Source of the DNA: Candidatus Dadabacteria bacterium CSP1-2
Lineage (GTDB): Bacteria > Desulfobacterota_D > UBA1144 > Nemesobacterales > CSP1-2
DNA length: 53,133 bases
Assembly: GCA_001443445.1 (NCBI GenBank)
Contig: LDXN01000013.1
Coordinates: forward strand, 1 to 53,133
Direction of reading: 5' to 3'
Both the position numbers and the translations under genes were made by a program. This document shows, one piece after another, positions 19,191 to 27,966 of this stretch (positions within the stretch are counted from its first letter, which is position 1; each line of letters starts with the position of its first letter). The notes beneath the pieces are model-generated. The model was not told the origin of the DNA. It was given only the letters and a program-made list of their open reading frames with translations, and did no database searches.

Positions 19191-21745
19191 TGGTGTTCTT
19201 TTCCATAGACACAAAGACTTACCAGATTGGTAAGATGCTGTAGTTTATGAAAGCCTGTCTTTTCTTCCGAAGCATAGAAAGCAAGTCTATCCAATAGATA
19301 GAGCGAAAAAAGAATGTGGATAGCATCCTTATCGAGACCTAGATATTCCAAATAAGTTTCCATAAATTGACTGTTCATTTCGTTTTTCAAAACCGCGTTA
19401 TAGATCTCAGGCGGCGTTCGTTTTTCAAGAAGCCACAGCGTTTGAACGATAAAATGAAACAAATCCCATCCTCCCAACGCTTCCCGGTCTGCGTATTCCC
19501 AGTCAAATAGAAAAAGTTTTCCGTTCATTTTATACGCATTCCAGGGTGCAAAATCACCATGACGCATGTGAAACGGTAAAGACGCATTGCCTAGCCACTT
19601 TTCCACTCTGCATACACCCTGCTCCAGAACATAACGATAATATGCGCTTTGTATGCTTTCGATTCTTTGTAAAAGGTTTTTCCAAAAACTACTCTCCTTA
19701 TGAAGTATTTGGCATTTATGAAAATCGGATAGTTCTTTCAGGATGAAAAGATAATGTGAAGTCAATCGCCGCGGAGCGAATTCAGTCTTTCCCTCTGGAC
19801 AGGATTGAATGCATATAAAGCGGTCTGCCCACCAGCCAGCATAAAGTACAGATGGTGTAAGGAATGAATTAAAAGGAACATTTGACAGTTGCTGAAGGAT
19901 TTCTGCTTCATGTTTTACCAATACGTTTGTCGCTTCATTCCAGCCCACCTTAGCGTAACCGAGTGTTTTGCCATCTGGAGCAACCAACTGGATAACAGGT
20001 TTTCGGTGCGGTCCAGGAGTGCCCAGAGAAATAGCAAAAGTGAGGTCCTTGATTTTCAGAACATCCTTTATGTACTCCAACAAGATTTTACTGTTTTCTT
20101 TAGCGTTCACGTCCCGACGAATGGTCATATAAACACGAGGTAACAGAAACCGACTCATATTTAATTTCAGACCAATAGTTAACAGCTTTTTCGCAATTCT
20201 TGCTTTTGAGTTTTGAGCATTATAAAGATCAAGAGCACGCACACCAGCCTTTTGGAATTTCAGGGGAATCAAATAACCCCGGCCATCCTTGATTTTTAGC
20301 CATCCAAAGGAGTCGTTTGTCTGCCATTCTGCTTTGGAATTTTTCCCTATTGCATCTAACTCAGCAAAATGACCCTCTTCATGGTCTGAGCTTAATATCG
20401 AGCTCAACCAATCGATCGTTTCCAAATCGCTGTTGAACCAGAGATGACGACGTTTAAAATAGCGCTCGTGAAGGTAATCCAGAGCAACTTCGCTGGCGTT
20501 TCGGGCAACCTTCTTCGCAGGTGAAGAGCCATCCAAAAGAACGGCGTCAGGAAGCTCCATCGCCAGTTGTCGGTAAGCCTCTCGCTGACGCCTCATTTCG
20601 TCTAAGGAGGCTTCTTGCTTCCTTTCCAATAATTGTTCTTCGGGCACATCCAGAATCAAAAATAGGCCTGGCTGTGGGATAAATTTGCGAGCAAGTTTAA
20701 TAAGCCACTGCGGACCGTCGTACCGATAGCGGCGCGGATCCACCAAAAGGTCATCATAATAGCGGTCAAAGAGTACTAGAGTGGAGCGCACCAGGCGTGG
20801 ACGCACCTTGTGCAGGTAGCCTAAGACATAATCAAATAAGTAGTAGTGAATTTTGAGCACCGAAAGCAACCAGGGACGTGGTGACTTCCCATGCGGATTG
20901 GTTTCCGAACCGCCAGCTTTATCACGCCCAAATAGACTGGGACGGAAATGAAAAACAGTAGTGCGTCGAAAGGCTCCCCCAAGATTTTTTTGAAGATGTT
21001 GAATCAGTGTGCTTTTCCCCGCTCCATCGGGGCCAAGTACAACGACGAATAATCCCGTAGGATACCGCCACCGACGCCAGACTCTCTTTATTTCAGGAAT
21101 CCAGTAGCGAAGGGGGTTCAGCGGATCTCGTTTGACAACTTCCCAGCGAAGGGCACGCTTTAGGGAAGGTAAATTGGCTTCAAAGGTTGCCCAGTCCGAG
21201 TGAGTAAGCCAGTGAAGCAAATGCTCTCCCCATCGTGTACCGAATAATCTCCTAGCAACGGAATAAGCCTCTTCGCCCAATAACTCGTGTAACACTTGCA
21301 ACCGCACCTTTTGGTGGTCTGGCAGCACACACTTGGAGACTTTTTTAACCAAGAGATAAGCAAATTCAACCTCTGGGGCCGCTACCCAAAGCCCATTCCA
21401 CTCCTGCCGACCTGCGAGCAGTTCTTTTGCAGTGAAGTAAACTCTTCCATCCCGACGGTAGTCCACAGCCGTATCCACCGGGATAAAGCGAATGCAGTTT
21501 TCTTCCCCTACAGCCAGAACGAAATAATAGCACGAAGTTTCGTGCTGAAGCAGTTGGACCAACTCCCCGTTACCATTGTCTCGCAATCTTCGCTCCAGTT
21601 TTTTTAGGTCTTCAGGGGCAATTGCAATATCCAAATCCGAGGGCAACCGTTCCGGCAGAGACTGCCAACCATGAAGGATAGAGTAACGAATATCCATTGA
21701 TGTATTAACATAAGACGCTAGATTATAGTTTTCGTTAGCCTTCAT
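19187..21745 (-). CDS. Three-module fusion: nucleotidyltransferase-like, thymidylate-kinase-like, APH-like kinase
   Basis: The open frame reaches 21790 (867 residues), but its first codons overlap the end of a decayed FkbM gene, so I take the ATG at 21745 (852 residues). Positions below use the 867-residue numbering. Residues 36-110 hold an ILHGWQSLPERLPSDLDIAI stretch typical of nucleotidyltransferase-fold sugar or lipid proteins, with the DLD acid pair at 52-54. Residues 245-445 form a P-loop kinase of the thymidylate-kinase class: Walker A GPDGAGKST at 253-261, a DRYYDD motif at 342-347, and a LID-like Arg/Lys stretch at 388-402. Residues 590-860 resemble aminoglycoside phosphotransferase/choline-kinase folds, with the Brenner-type HGDFAPWN at 744-751 and DWEYAD at 763-768. 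The substrate is unknown; the setting between glycosyltransferases points to phosphorylation or activation of a glycan component. Confidence 0.75.
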   Translation of the reverse strand: MKANENYNLASYVNTSMDIRYSILHGWQSLPERLPSDLDIAIAPEDLKKLERRLRDNGNGELVQLLQHETSCYYFVLAVGEENCIRFIPVDTAVDYRRDGRVYFTAKELLAGRQEWNGLWVAAPEVEFAYLLVKKVSKCVLPDHQKVRLQVLHELLGEEAYSVARRLFGTRWGEHLLHWLTHSDWATFEANLPSLKRALRWEVVKRDPLNPLRYWIPEIKRVWRRWRYPTGLFVVVLGPDGAGKSTLIQHLQKNLGGAFRRTTVFHFRPSLFGRDKAGGSETNPHGKSPRPWLLSVLKIHYYLFDYVLGYLHKVRPRLVRSTLVLFDRYYDDLLVDPRRYRYDGPQWLIKLARKFIPQPGLFLILDVPEEQLLERKQEASLDEMRRQREAYRQLAMELPDAVLLDGSSPAKKVARNASEVALDYLHERYFKRRHLWFNSDLETIDWLSSILSSDHEEGHFAELDAIGKNSKAEWQTNDSFGWLKIKDGRGYLIPLKFQKAGVRALDLYNAQNSKARIAKKLLTIGLKLNMSRFLLPRVYMTIRRDVNAKENSKILLEYIKDVLKIKDLTFAISLGTPGPHRKPVIQLVAPDGKTLGYAKVGWNEATNVLVKHEAEILQQLSNVPFNSFLTPSVLYAGWWADRFICIQSCPEGKTEFAPRRLTSHYLFILKELSDFHKCQILHKESSFWKNLLQRIESIQSAYYRYVLEQGVCRVEKWLGNASLPFHMRHGDFAPWNAYKMNGKLFLFDWEYADREALGGWDLFHFIVQTLWLLEKRTPPEIYNAVLKNEMNSQFMETYLEYLGLDKDAIHILFSLYLLDRLAFYASEEKTGFHKLQHLTNLVSLCVYGKEHQ

Positions 21746-21768
21746 TCCAAAGCTCTGTAAAAAGTTCT

Positions 21769-22179
21769 TTAACCTACAAGGAGAGAACATTCAGGTTGAA
21801 CCGCACTTACAGAGTGCGTTGAATACGGGAAAAATCCACCACTTCGATCAGAGTTAGCGATAAAAAACTTTACTTTTGTATTACTTTCAGCAGCTGCTGC
21901 ATGTATTGGGAAAATCTTATTTGTGGACGATTCCTCTCATTCCTTACATAGCTTGTCCAATCGCTCAAATCGTAATGGATCTGCCTCAATCGCATAGATT
22001 TGACCATTATTCATAATTTTATTTCCAAAAAAAGTATATTGTCCTATGCTTGTTCCAACAGCAACAAACACTTCAGCGTTTCGCAAAAGATAAGGAAGGG
22101 CATTAATCACTTCCTTTTCATGCATATTCTCACCAAAATATTGGCCATACCATATTTTATAAAGTTCTTGGAGCTCCAT
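21769..22179 (-). pseudogene. FkbM-family methyltransferase, nonsense-mutated and truncated
   Basis: The frame begins with MELQELYKIWYGQYFGENMH and has the SAM-binding motif VFVAVGTSIGQYTFFG and IYAIEADPLRFERL. After LCKE a TGA stands where relatives often have Trp. The same frame then continues with EESSTNKIFPIHAAAAESN and KVKFFIANSDRSGGFFPY up to a TAA at 21769. The C-terminal half of a normal FkbM domain is missing. The motifs are those of class I O-methyltransferases that modify sugars. The break lies at the start of the kinase-fusion gene, so recombination probably removed the rest. Confidence 0.8.
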
Positions 22180-22282
22180 TCTAAAGCTTCTTCCCTTGAC
22201 GATTAACCCTCATCCAGCCTAGCAAACTCCTATCTTAACAGAGCCTTCCACTTGGACTTAGCTATGTAGATTACTAGTAAAC

Positions 22283-23938
22283 TTAATAAAGCTGTTTTAT
22301 GTGATCTGCTAAACGCAACGCAAGAGCTAAAATGGTGAGCGTAGGATTTGCATAACTAGATGTTGGAAAGACAGAACTGCTAGCTATGTAAAGATTATCT
22401 ATTCCGTGAACTCGACAGTCTTCGTCTACAACACCTTGGGAGGGATCGCTAGACATCCTGGTTGTCCCAATATGATGGCTTCCTACTCCAGTATCTTTAA
22501 TCTTACGGGCTAATGACTCCAGTTCGATTTCCATTTTTCCGGCTCCGGATAATTGTAGCTCCTTAGCAATCAACTGAAATGATTTACAAGCGCTTTTAAC
22601 ATCAGCATCTGTGAAGCGCCAATCTACTTTCAATCTATTTAAACCAAAAATATCTTTTTCTGTACCTAGCATCACACGGCTATCTCGATTAGGTGATTGT
22701 TCCGCATCAAAATGAAGTGTGTAAATATTTGATTTATTTTCTAGAACGACTGATGGAAGTTTTCTCTTGCTCAAGATCCTCTTCGTTATCCACTTTCCTG
22801 AAAAACGAAACAAATCAACCGGGTCAGATAGGATATTCGTTAGATGGGCCTGTAGATGATGAAAGGGGGTCATGCTGCTCAGTTCCTTATTATATTCAGG
22901 AGGAATGCGATTAGCTAAAAACCTCTTAATTAGATACGCAGCAGAAAGAACGCTACTCCGATGTTGAGGATCAGCAACTGATGGATGGGTAAGCGTAACC
23001 CTCAAGTTTAGTAATTTATGATTCCGCTGTGCTTCGTCACGAATTGATATAGTACGACGAAAATAAACACCTTCGGGTGTTTTTTCATAATCCCATACTA
23101 TATCACCTCCCCAAGGTGTAAATTTGACTAAACATGCGTCACCAGTAATGTGAGAAAGGTAGAAGCGACCGAGTAGATCATGATCATTCCCCATTCCTTT
23201 AGGGTGAACACCGTTTGAAAGAAATAAAATTCGGGTAACCTCTAGGCCCCCAGTTGCTAATATATAATGCTTTGCGCAAACTATAAATTCATTTCTTTTA
23301 AGCGAAGAAGCTCTCAATTGGGTAACAGAGTTGCCATTCCTATTTGTTTCAAGTTTAAGACAGTTCGCATAGAGGCATATGGTTATATTGTGGGCTCCTT
23401 TCAGCACCTGGAAGTAAGCTTTTCTCATGTTTGTAGGAGGGCTAAACCGCCATATTTTGTCCGTATTTATATTCCTCGTTTTAAACCGAGGTATTAGTGA
23501 TACCTGTTCATCAGGAAATATCTCTTCCACACAGTAAGAGTATTCTCCAAGTTCAAGGTAAGTATGAGATCGTTTGTAATATGGATCTAAATCAGCTTTA
23601 CTAATTGGCCATCCACTATATGGGACATAAGGTCGTTCTTCAAAATCGATACCATCAAAAGGCGCACAACGTCCACCCCACACCTCCATTGTTCCTCCAA
23701 ACCGACGTTGCCTGTAATGTTCCAAAGGACCGTGATGATAAGGATCCACTACCTCACCTTTATATAATTCCTGTGTATCCGCTTCGAACTTTATTCCTCC
23801 ACTTTCTAGCAAGAGAACCTCGATATTTGTATTCCGCAGCTCATGGGCTAAAGCAATACCTGCTGCTCCAGTGCCGACAATACAGACATCGCATGTCAAA
23901 ATCTTTCCTCTAGGAAATTGACGAGCGCTGAGAACCAT
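22283..23938 (-). CDS. GMC-family FAD-dependent oxidoreductase
   Basis: This 551-residue protein has the FAD-binding motif CIVGTGAAGIALAHEL near 19-34, ESGG near 46, RRFGGTMEVWGGRCAPFD near 78 (GMC signature 1 region), and the C-terminal GSHHIGTTRMSSDP...DNLYIASSSVFPTSSYANPTL, which holds the catalytic His and the closing FAD motif. GMC enzymes oxidise sugar or alcohol hydroxyls. It lies 33 bases downstream of an aldo/keto reductase gene in the same direction, so the two may act in sequence on a nucleotide-sugar or a glycan residue. Substrate unknown. Confidence 0.92.
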   Translation of the reverse strand: MVLSARQFPRGKILTCDVCIVGTGAAGIALAHELRNTNIEVLLLESGGIKFEADTQELYKGEVVDPYHHGPLEHYRQRRFGGTMEVWGGRCAPFDGIDFEERPYVPYSGWPISKADLDPYYKRSHTYLELGEYSYCVEEIFPDEQVSLIPRFKTRNINTDKIWRFSPPTNMRKAYFQVLKGAHNITICLYANCLKLETNRNGNSVTQLRASSLKRNEFIVCAKHYILATGGLEVTRILFLSNGVHPKGMGNDHDLLGRFYLSHITGDACLVKFTPWGGDIVWDYEKTPEGVYFRRTISIRDEAQRNHKLLNLRVTLTHPSVADPQHRSSVLSAAYLIKRFLANRIPPEYNKELSSMTPFHHLQAHLTNILSDPVDLFRFSGKWITKRILSKRKLPSVVLENKSNIYTLHFDAEQSPNRDSRVMLGTEKDIFGLNRLKVDWRFTDADVKSACKSFQLIAKELQLSGAGKMEIELESLARKIKDTGVGSHHIGTTRMSSDPSQGVVDEDCRVHGIDNLYIASSSVFPTSSYANPTLTILALALRLADHIKQLY

Positions 23939-23971
23939 TTTACATCTATCTCTCTATACAGCTATGGATAA

Positions 23972-24988
23972 CTAACTGTCACTATTTGCACTAGTGCCTA
24001 TGGAATAGATTTTACTAAGCTCCTCGTAAGTAAGTTCAGGTACAGACAAGGTATTAAGGATTTCATCTAGGTGCTGTTGCTTACTGGTGCCAACAATTGC
24101 GACTGAAACCCCATGAAGTTGTAAAACAAACTGAAAGGTTGCCTGAACCATATTTTTGGAGCCATTCTTTGTCAAAAACTGAAATTTTTCAGCTTTCTTG
24201 AGTTTTTCTTGAATGTCATCAGACACTTCATCGTATCCAAGTCGTTTAGTTGTCAGATGCGATCCAACCAAAATCCCACCAGCGAGAGGCTGCCGTGCAA
24301 TAAGCGCAATGTTCTGCTTACGGACGTGAGGTAGTAAACATTGTATAGCTTCCTGTTCAAGTAGGTTAACCGTAATCTGAATTGATGAAATATTGGGATA
24401 TTTAAGACAGTTCAGAGCATCATTAACTGTACGACATGAAACCCCGTAGTATCGAATCTTTCCTTGTTTTTGAAGATAATCCAGCGTATTGAACACATCG
24501 CCTCTCTCTAACAGCTCTTTGGGAGGATTATGTAACTGAAGCAAATCTAGGTAATCAGTTCGCAGGCGCTCGAGGCTATTTTCGACAGCTTTCATGATGT
24601 ATTCTCGTGAGAAGTTCTGTTGCTTTTGTGAAGAGCGGATTTTCTGAGCAGACTTTCGTATCCCAGAGAATTTGCGAACAAAAGGCCTTATTATAGGTTT
24701 CAATCGGGAAGCTATGCTACCCATTGTAGACAGATAATAGCCTACTTTAGTTGCAATAATTACTTTATCTCTATTATTTTTAAATGCTTTACCAATAATT
24801 TCTTCGCTCTTCCCTTGACTATATATATCTGCTGTATCAAAAAAATTGATCCCTTGATCATACGCGTAATAAAGGATCTTAATGGATTCCATACTGTATT
24901 CTTGCTCAAGTGTCCCTCCAAGATACGAGCATCCTAATCCAATTTCGGAAACCATTAAGTTTGTATTACCAAAAGTCCTATAATTCAT
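23972..24988 (-). CDS. Aldo/keto reductase
   Basis: This 338-residue protein has the complete catalytic tetrad of the family: Asp51 and Tyr56 in FFDTADIYSQGKSEE, Lys81 in VIIATKVGYY and His153 in LDLLQLHNP. C-terminal IALIARQPLAGGIL and VAIVGTSKQQHLDE match the NADP-binding loop and the closing motif of bacterial AKRs. A GGAGG-type ribosome site precedes the ATG. It lies directly upstream of the GMC oxidoreductase gene and is probably co-transcribed. A redox pair for a polysaccharide sugar is an inference from context. Confidence 0.93.
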   Translation of the reverse strand: MNYRTFGNTNLMVSEIGLGCSYLGGTLEQEYSMESIKILYYAYDQGINFFDTADIYSQGKSEEIIGKAFKNNRDKVIIATKVGYYLSTMGSIASRLKPIIRPFVRKFSGIRKSAQKIRSSQKQQNFSREYIMKAVENSLERLRTDYLDLLQLHNPPKELLERGDVFNTLDYLQKQGKIRYYGVSCRTVNDALNCLKYPNISSIQITVNLLEQEAIQCLLPHVRKQNIALIARQPLAGGILVGSHLTTKRLGYDEVSDDIQEKLKKAEKFQFLTKNGSKNMVQATFQFVLQLHGVSVAIVGTSKQQHLDEILNTLSVPELTYEELSKIYSIGTSANSDS

Positions 24989-25168
24989 TAACTCTCCTCC
25001 TTTGATCGAACCATGGGAAAGTTAGACTCTCAGATTTAGATTAACGCGAGTTCGACAGACATAAAAATCAAAAGATTAAGGGATGAACTCTCAACAGGTA
25101 GCCAACTTATTAACCTTTCACTCCTCAATTATGGACCAGTTATTTGATCAATACCGCCATAGAAAATT

Positions 25169-25394
25169 TCATTGGGTTTGCGTCTCCTCACTCAGGACAA
25201 ATTCTATCGCTTTTGCATGTTGCTTGGCTGCCGCTTCGAGCATAGGGGCACGATAATCTGCTTTAGATCCCCCACCCACTCAAGCAATAAGTTTAGGATT
25301 ATCAATTAACCTTCTCACATAAGTTCGACTAACGTTTCAAGCTGATAGGGATTGAATATATAAGCCGTTTCGGGTAATCCTTTCCTCCTAATAG
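25169..25394 (-). pseudogene. Decayed ORF fragments between the AKR and Wzy genes
   Basis: Reverse-strand pieces in two frames read KGLPETAYIFNPYQLETLVELM, then YVRRLIDNPKLIA, then SKADYRAPMLEAAAKQHAK and AIEFVLSE to a TGA at 25169, with stop codons between. The segments are protein-like and may be the C-terminal tail of a GT-B glycosyltransferase (IDNP-type helix near the end), but I am not certain of the family. The remaining 25.0-25.17 kb shows nothing recognisable. Confidence 0.45.
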
Positions 25395-26780
25395 TTACTG
25401 CTTCTGATTCACAAGCACTGATCCAGCAAGTCCGACATACAACCAAGTTATCCAATCCATAGTATAGCTTACATAATAGGCATGGGCAGCAACCAGCACG
25501 ACAATCCCCACAGTCAAAATCGCCCGGTCGCTTGCCGGTATGCATTGCTTGACTCGTAACCGCATAAAGCGAAGAAATAGCATCCCAATAAATGCAAGAT
25601 AAAAAAGCAAGCCAGGGATACCTATTTGAAATGGGATAGTTACATATAAACTATGGGGGGAAGTTGTGATCAAATCTGCAGCAGGACCGGTCAATTGAAA
25701 GTGTTTGCCAAGACCGCTTCCCAGCCATGGATTCTGCCGAATCTCTTCGAGAGAAGTTCGCCATAAATACTGGCGCCAATATGCAGTTGGATCTTGTTCC
25801 GGATCGGTAAACGCCAGCAGACGTGTTTCGATAAATTCCACTGGGTTTTGTCCAACATTAGAGAGTGCAAAACATGCCGTCACACCAACTAAATATGCTA
25901 TAAGCACAAATTGCACTTTTCTTTTTAATCTAAACTCTCTCAAAAGATAAAGAGTTAAAAATGCTAATGTTGTAGCGAGCCAAACTGAGCGATGGGCCGT
26001 CAAAAGAACCAAAAAACCTCCTGTCAAAAAAACTAACGCAAGCAGCAGCGGACTTACTCTCATAATTCGCCGGTTCATGGTAAGAAGTAAAGCAACTAAC
26101 CCGTATAGCAGTGCAAGTGCGCCTGAAGAGCCTATCAACTTAAGTCCTAAAGATCCGAAGATTAAGCCTATATCACGGGTAAATAAACCATTAAGCAGAA
26201 CGACAGCGATAAAGGAGAAGGATAGTATCATTAGGACTTTGAGCATGCGTAATCTTTGTTCGGTGGTCCTCATGAAGATCGCTAAGTAAGGCATCATCAG
26301 TAAGGGACTATAATATGTGCGAAACTCTCCAAGCGCATTGATACCGTAAACACCTATGTTTAGCATCAGTTGTAAGATCAACAGTACAAAGAGCAAGATC
26401 AGCAGCAGGTAATATCTTAGCAATGCTTGGATTAATTGATAATCGAATAGCTTCAGGAACAATGTTACGAGAATGCCGGAAAATAGAGGATCCCAGAGAC
26501 GTAAGTTGAACAGCCCTACGTCGATTACGGTAGGAATGCTTAGAAAGCCAGATAAATTATCGGTAATTGTGCTTAAAATGACGATCAAGACGACGGTAAG
26601 GATGGGATGGTTGTAAGCTAAGTACGTGGCTATCGCTGCGACAAGGATGGCAATCGGGAAGAAAGTCCATGATGTGTGAGCGATCATTACACCAATGGCA
26701 ATATTCAGGACAAGGATTAGCCCTCCCTGAATCAATCTCACCTGAGCTCTGGCACCGGTTAATGCTACGGATATTCTCAT
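25395..26780 (-). CDS. O-antigen ligase/polymerase family membrane protein (Wzy candidate)
   Basis: This 461-residue protein has about 11-12 hydrophobic helices and a soluble loop between residues 310 and 395. The family hallmark is NPWLGSGLGKHFQ near 348-360 followed by SPHSLYVTIPFQIGIPGLLFYL, matching PF04932. Placed among glycosyltransferases and a Wzx flippase, it is the better candidate for the O-unit polymerase; the protein at 7478-8881 could then be a ligase. The first ATG is used; the ribosome site is weak. Composition is similar to the genes to its left. Confidence 0.87.
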   Translation of the reverse strand: MRISVALTGARAQVRLIQGGLILVLNIAIGVMIAHTSWTFFPIAILVAAIATYLAYNHPILTVVLIVILSTITDNLSGFLSIPTVIDVGLFNLRLWDPLFSGILVTLFLKLFDYQLIQALLRYYLLLILLFVLLILQLMLNIGVYGINALGEFRTYYSPLLMMPYLAIFMRTTEQRLRMLKVLMILSFSFIAVVLLNGLFTRDIGLIFGSLGLKLIGSSGALALLYGLVALLLTMNRRIMRVSPLLLALVFLTGGFLVLLTAHRSVWLATTLAFLTLYLLREFRLKRKVQFVLIAYLVGVTACFALSNVGQNPVEFIETRLLAFTDPEQDPTAYWRQYLWRTSLEEIRQNPWLGSGLGKHFQLTGPAADLITTSPHSLYVTIPFQIGIPGLLFYLAFIGMLFLRFMRLRVKQCIPASDRAILTVGIVVLVAAHAYYVSYTMDWITWLYVGLAGSVLVNQKQ

Positions 26781-26850
26781 ATCTGTTAAAAGGGCGCTGT
26801 TATGATGAGGCTCTGTAATGCTCCTCTCGTGTGGCTCGAAACGGATTATC

Positions 26851-27966
26851 TTAACACCGCCCTCGTTCTGATACCGCCTCGATTACTCTTATCCACGCCT
26901 TACTCCAGTTCTCTAGATTGAAAATCCTCTTTACCTTATCGTGTTGTTCTCTGCCGATATCATCTTTATTCTCAAGTGCAAAGATTAACTTATCTGCAAT
27001 AGCAGTTGGGTTAGGATCGCTCTGGATTGTAGGTAAATCCCTAAGCCCAGCAACGTTAGTCGAAACGGTAGGTGTTCCGAAAGCCATACTTTCTAAAGCG
27101 CTAAGCGATGTTCCCTCCCGTCTTAATGTGGGTATGAGAGTTAGTAAAGCGGAAGAATAATAATAAGGCATAGCGCTATTTTCAACAAAGCCATTGAATA
27201 TGACTTTATTGGAAATCCCGTATTTAGCCGCCAAATTTGTACAATATTCGAAATACCACCCCTTAGTAGGTTTTCCAATTATATATAGATAGAAATCCTC
27301 TTTCTGTTGATTGAATAAATTGAACGCCTTAATAGCAAGATCCACTCCCCTATCAGGAGTAATTTGTCGAGGCACTAAAATTATTTTCTTTTTTTTTAAA
27401 TGCTCTATACCCTCATTCCTCTTGAATACGTTCAGATTCACACAATTTGGGATGAACCACTTTTTAGGTGCTACTTCTTCAAAATACCCTTCGCCAGGTT
27501 CCACAGACAAGCCAAAGTGACGCAGATAATGAGTGTCGTTCGCAACCAATGAAAACCTATCAAATGCAACTTTAGCAATCATTTCACGTATTCTATCATT
27601 AAGTGTCATGCTTTCCGTGTGCCATTCTATGCCATGAGACACTATAATAACCTTATCTTTGAAACTCCATACAGGAAGCGAATAAAATGCATAATGGACT
27701 ATAAATATTTGCTCCCTTGCGAGTATTTTTCTCTTGGTTAAGAAGAGGAATAAATTTAAAATATAAGAATCCAAATCATAAATAACACGTCCAAGATAGG
27801 GAATTCTAATAATCGTCACTAATTCCTCTGATTTAACTCCTCTGTAAGGTTGATAGATTTTAACATTATAATTATAACTCCTTAAAATTTTCGTCAGGTT
27901 ATCAATGTAAACTTCTTGACCTCCTACAATAGGTTTATAACACGCCGATATTTGGGCGATATTCAC
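26851..27966 (-). CDS. Glycosyltransferase family 4
   Basis: This 371-residue protein starts with MNIAQISACYKPIVGGQEVYIDNL, the GT4 acceptor glycine-loop region. The donor domain has IILVPRQITPDRGVDLAIKAF near 196, VIFNGFVENSAMPYYYSSA near 260, and PTLRREGTSLSALESMAFGTPTV with the EX7E-type motif near 285-305. It overlaps the upstream transferase gene by 4 bases (ATGA). The block 26.9-30.0 kb is distinctly AT-rich compared with 15.9-21.8 kb. Confidence 0.92.
   Translation of the reverse strand: MNIAQISACYKPIVGGQEVYIDNLTKILRSYNYNVKIYQPYRGVKSEELVTIIRIPYLGRVIYDLDSYILNLFLFLTKRKILAREQIFIVHYAFYSLPVWSFKDKVIIVSHGIEWHTESMTLNDRIREMIAKVAFDRFSLVANDTHYLRHFGLSVEPGEGYFEEVAPKKWFIPNCVNLNVFKRNEGIEHLKKKKIILVPRQITPDRGVDLAIKAFNLFNQQKEDFYLYIIGKPTKGWYFEYCTNLAAKYGISNKVIFNGFVENSAMPYYYSSALLTLIPTLRREGTSLSALESMAFGTPTVSTNVAGLRDLPTIQSDPNPTAIADKLIFALENKDDIGREQHDKVKRIFNLENWSKAWIRVIEAVSERGRC

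Noticed and set aside
14079-25394. Possible TGA recoding as Trp, since several broken frames have in-frame TGA
   Set aside because: Intact genes such as cpsB use TGA as their stop and the broken frames also contain other stops and frame shifts, so ordinary decay explains them.
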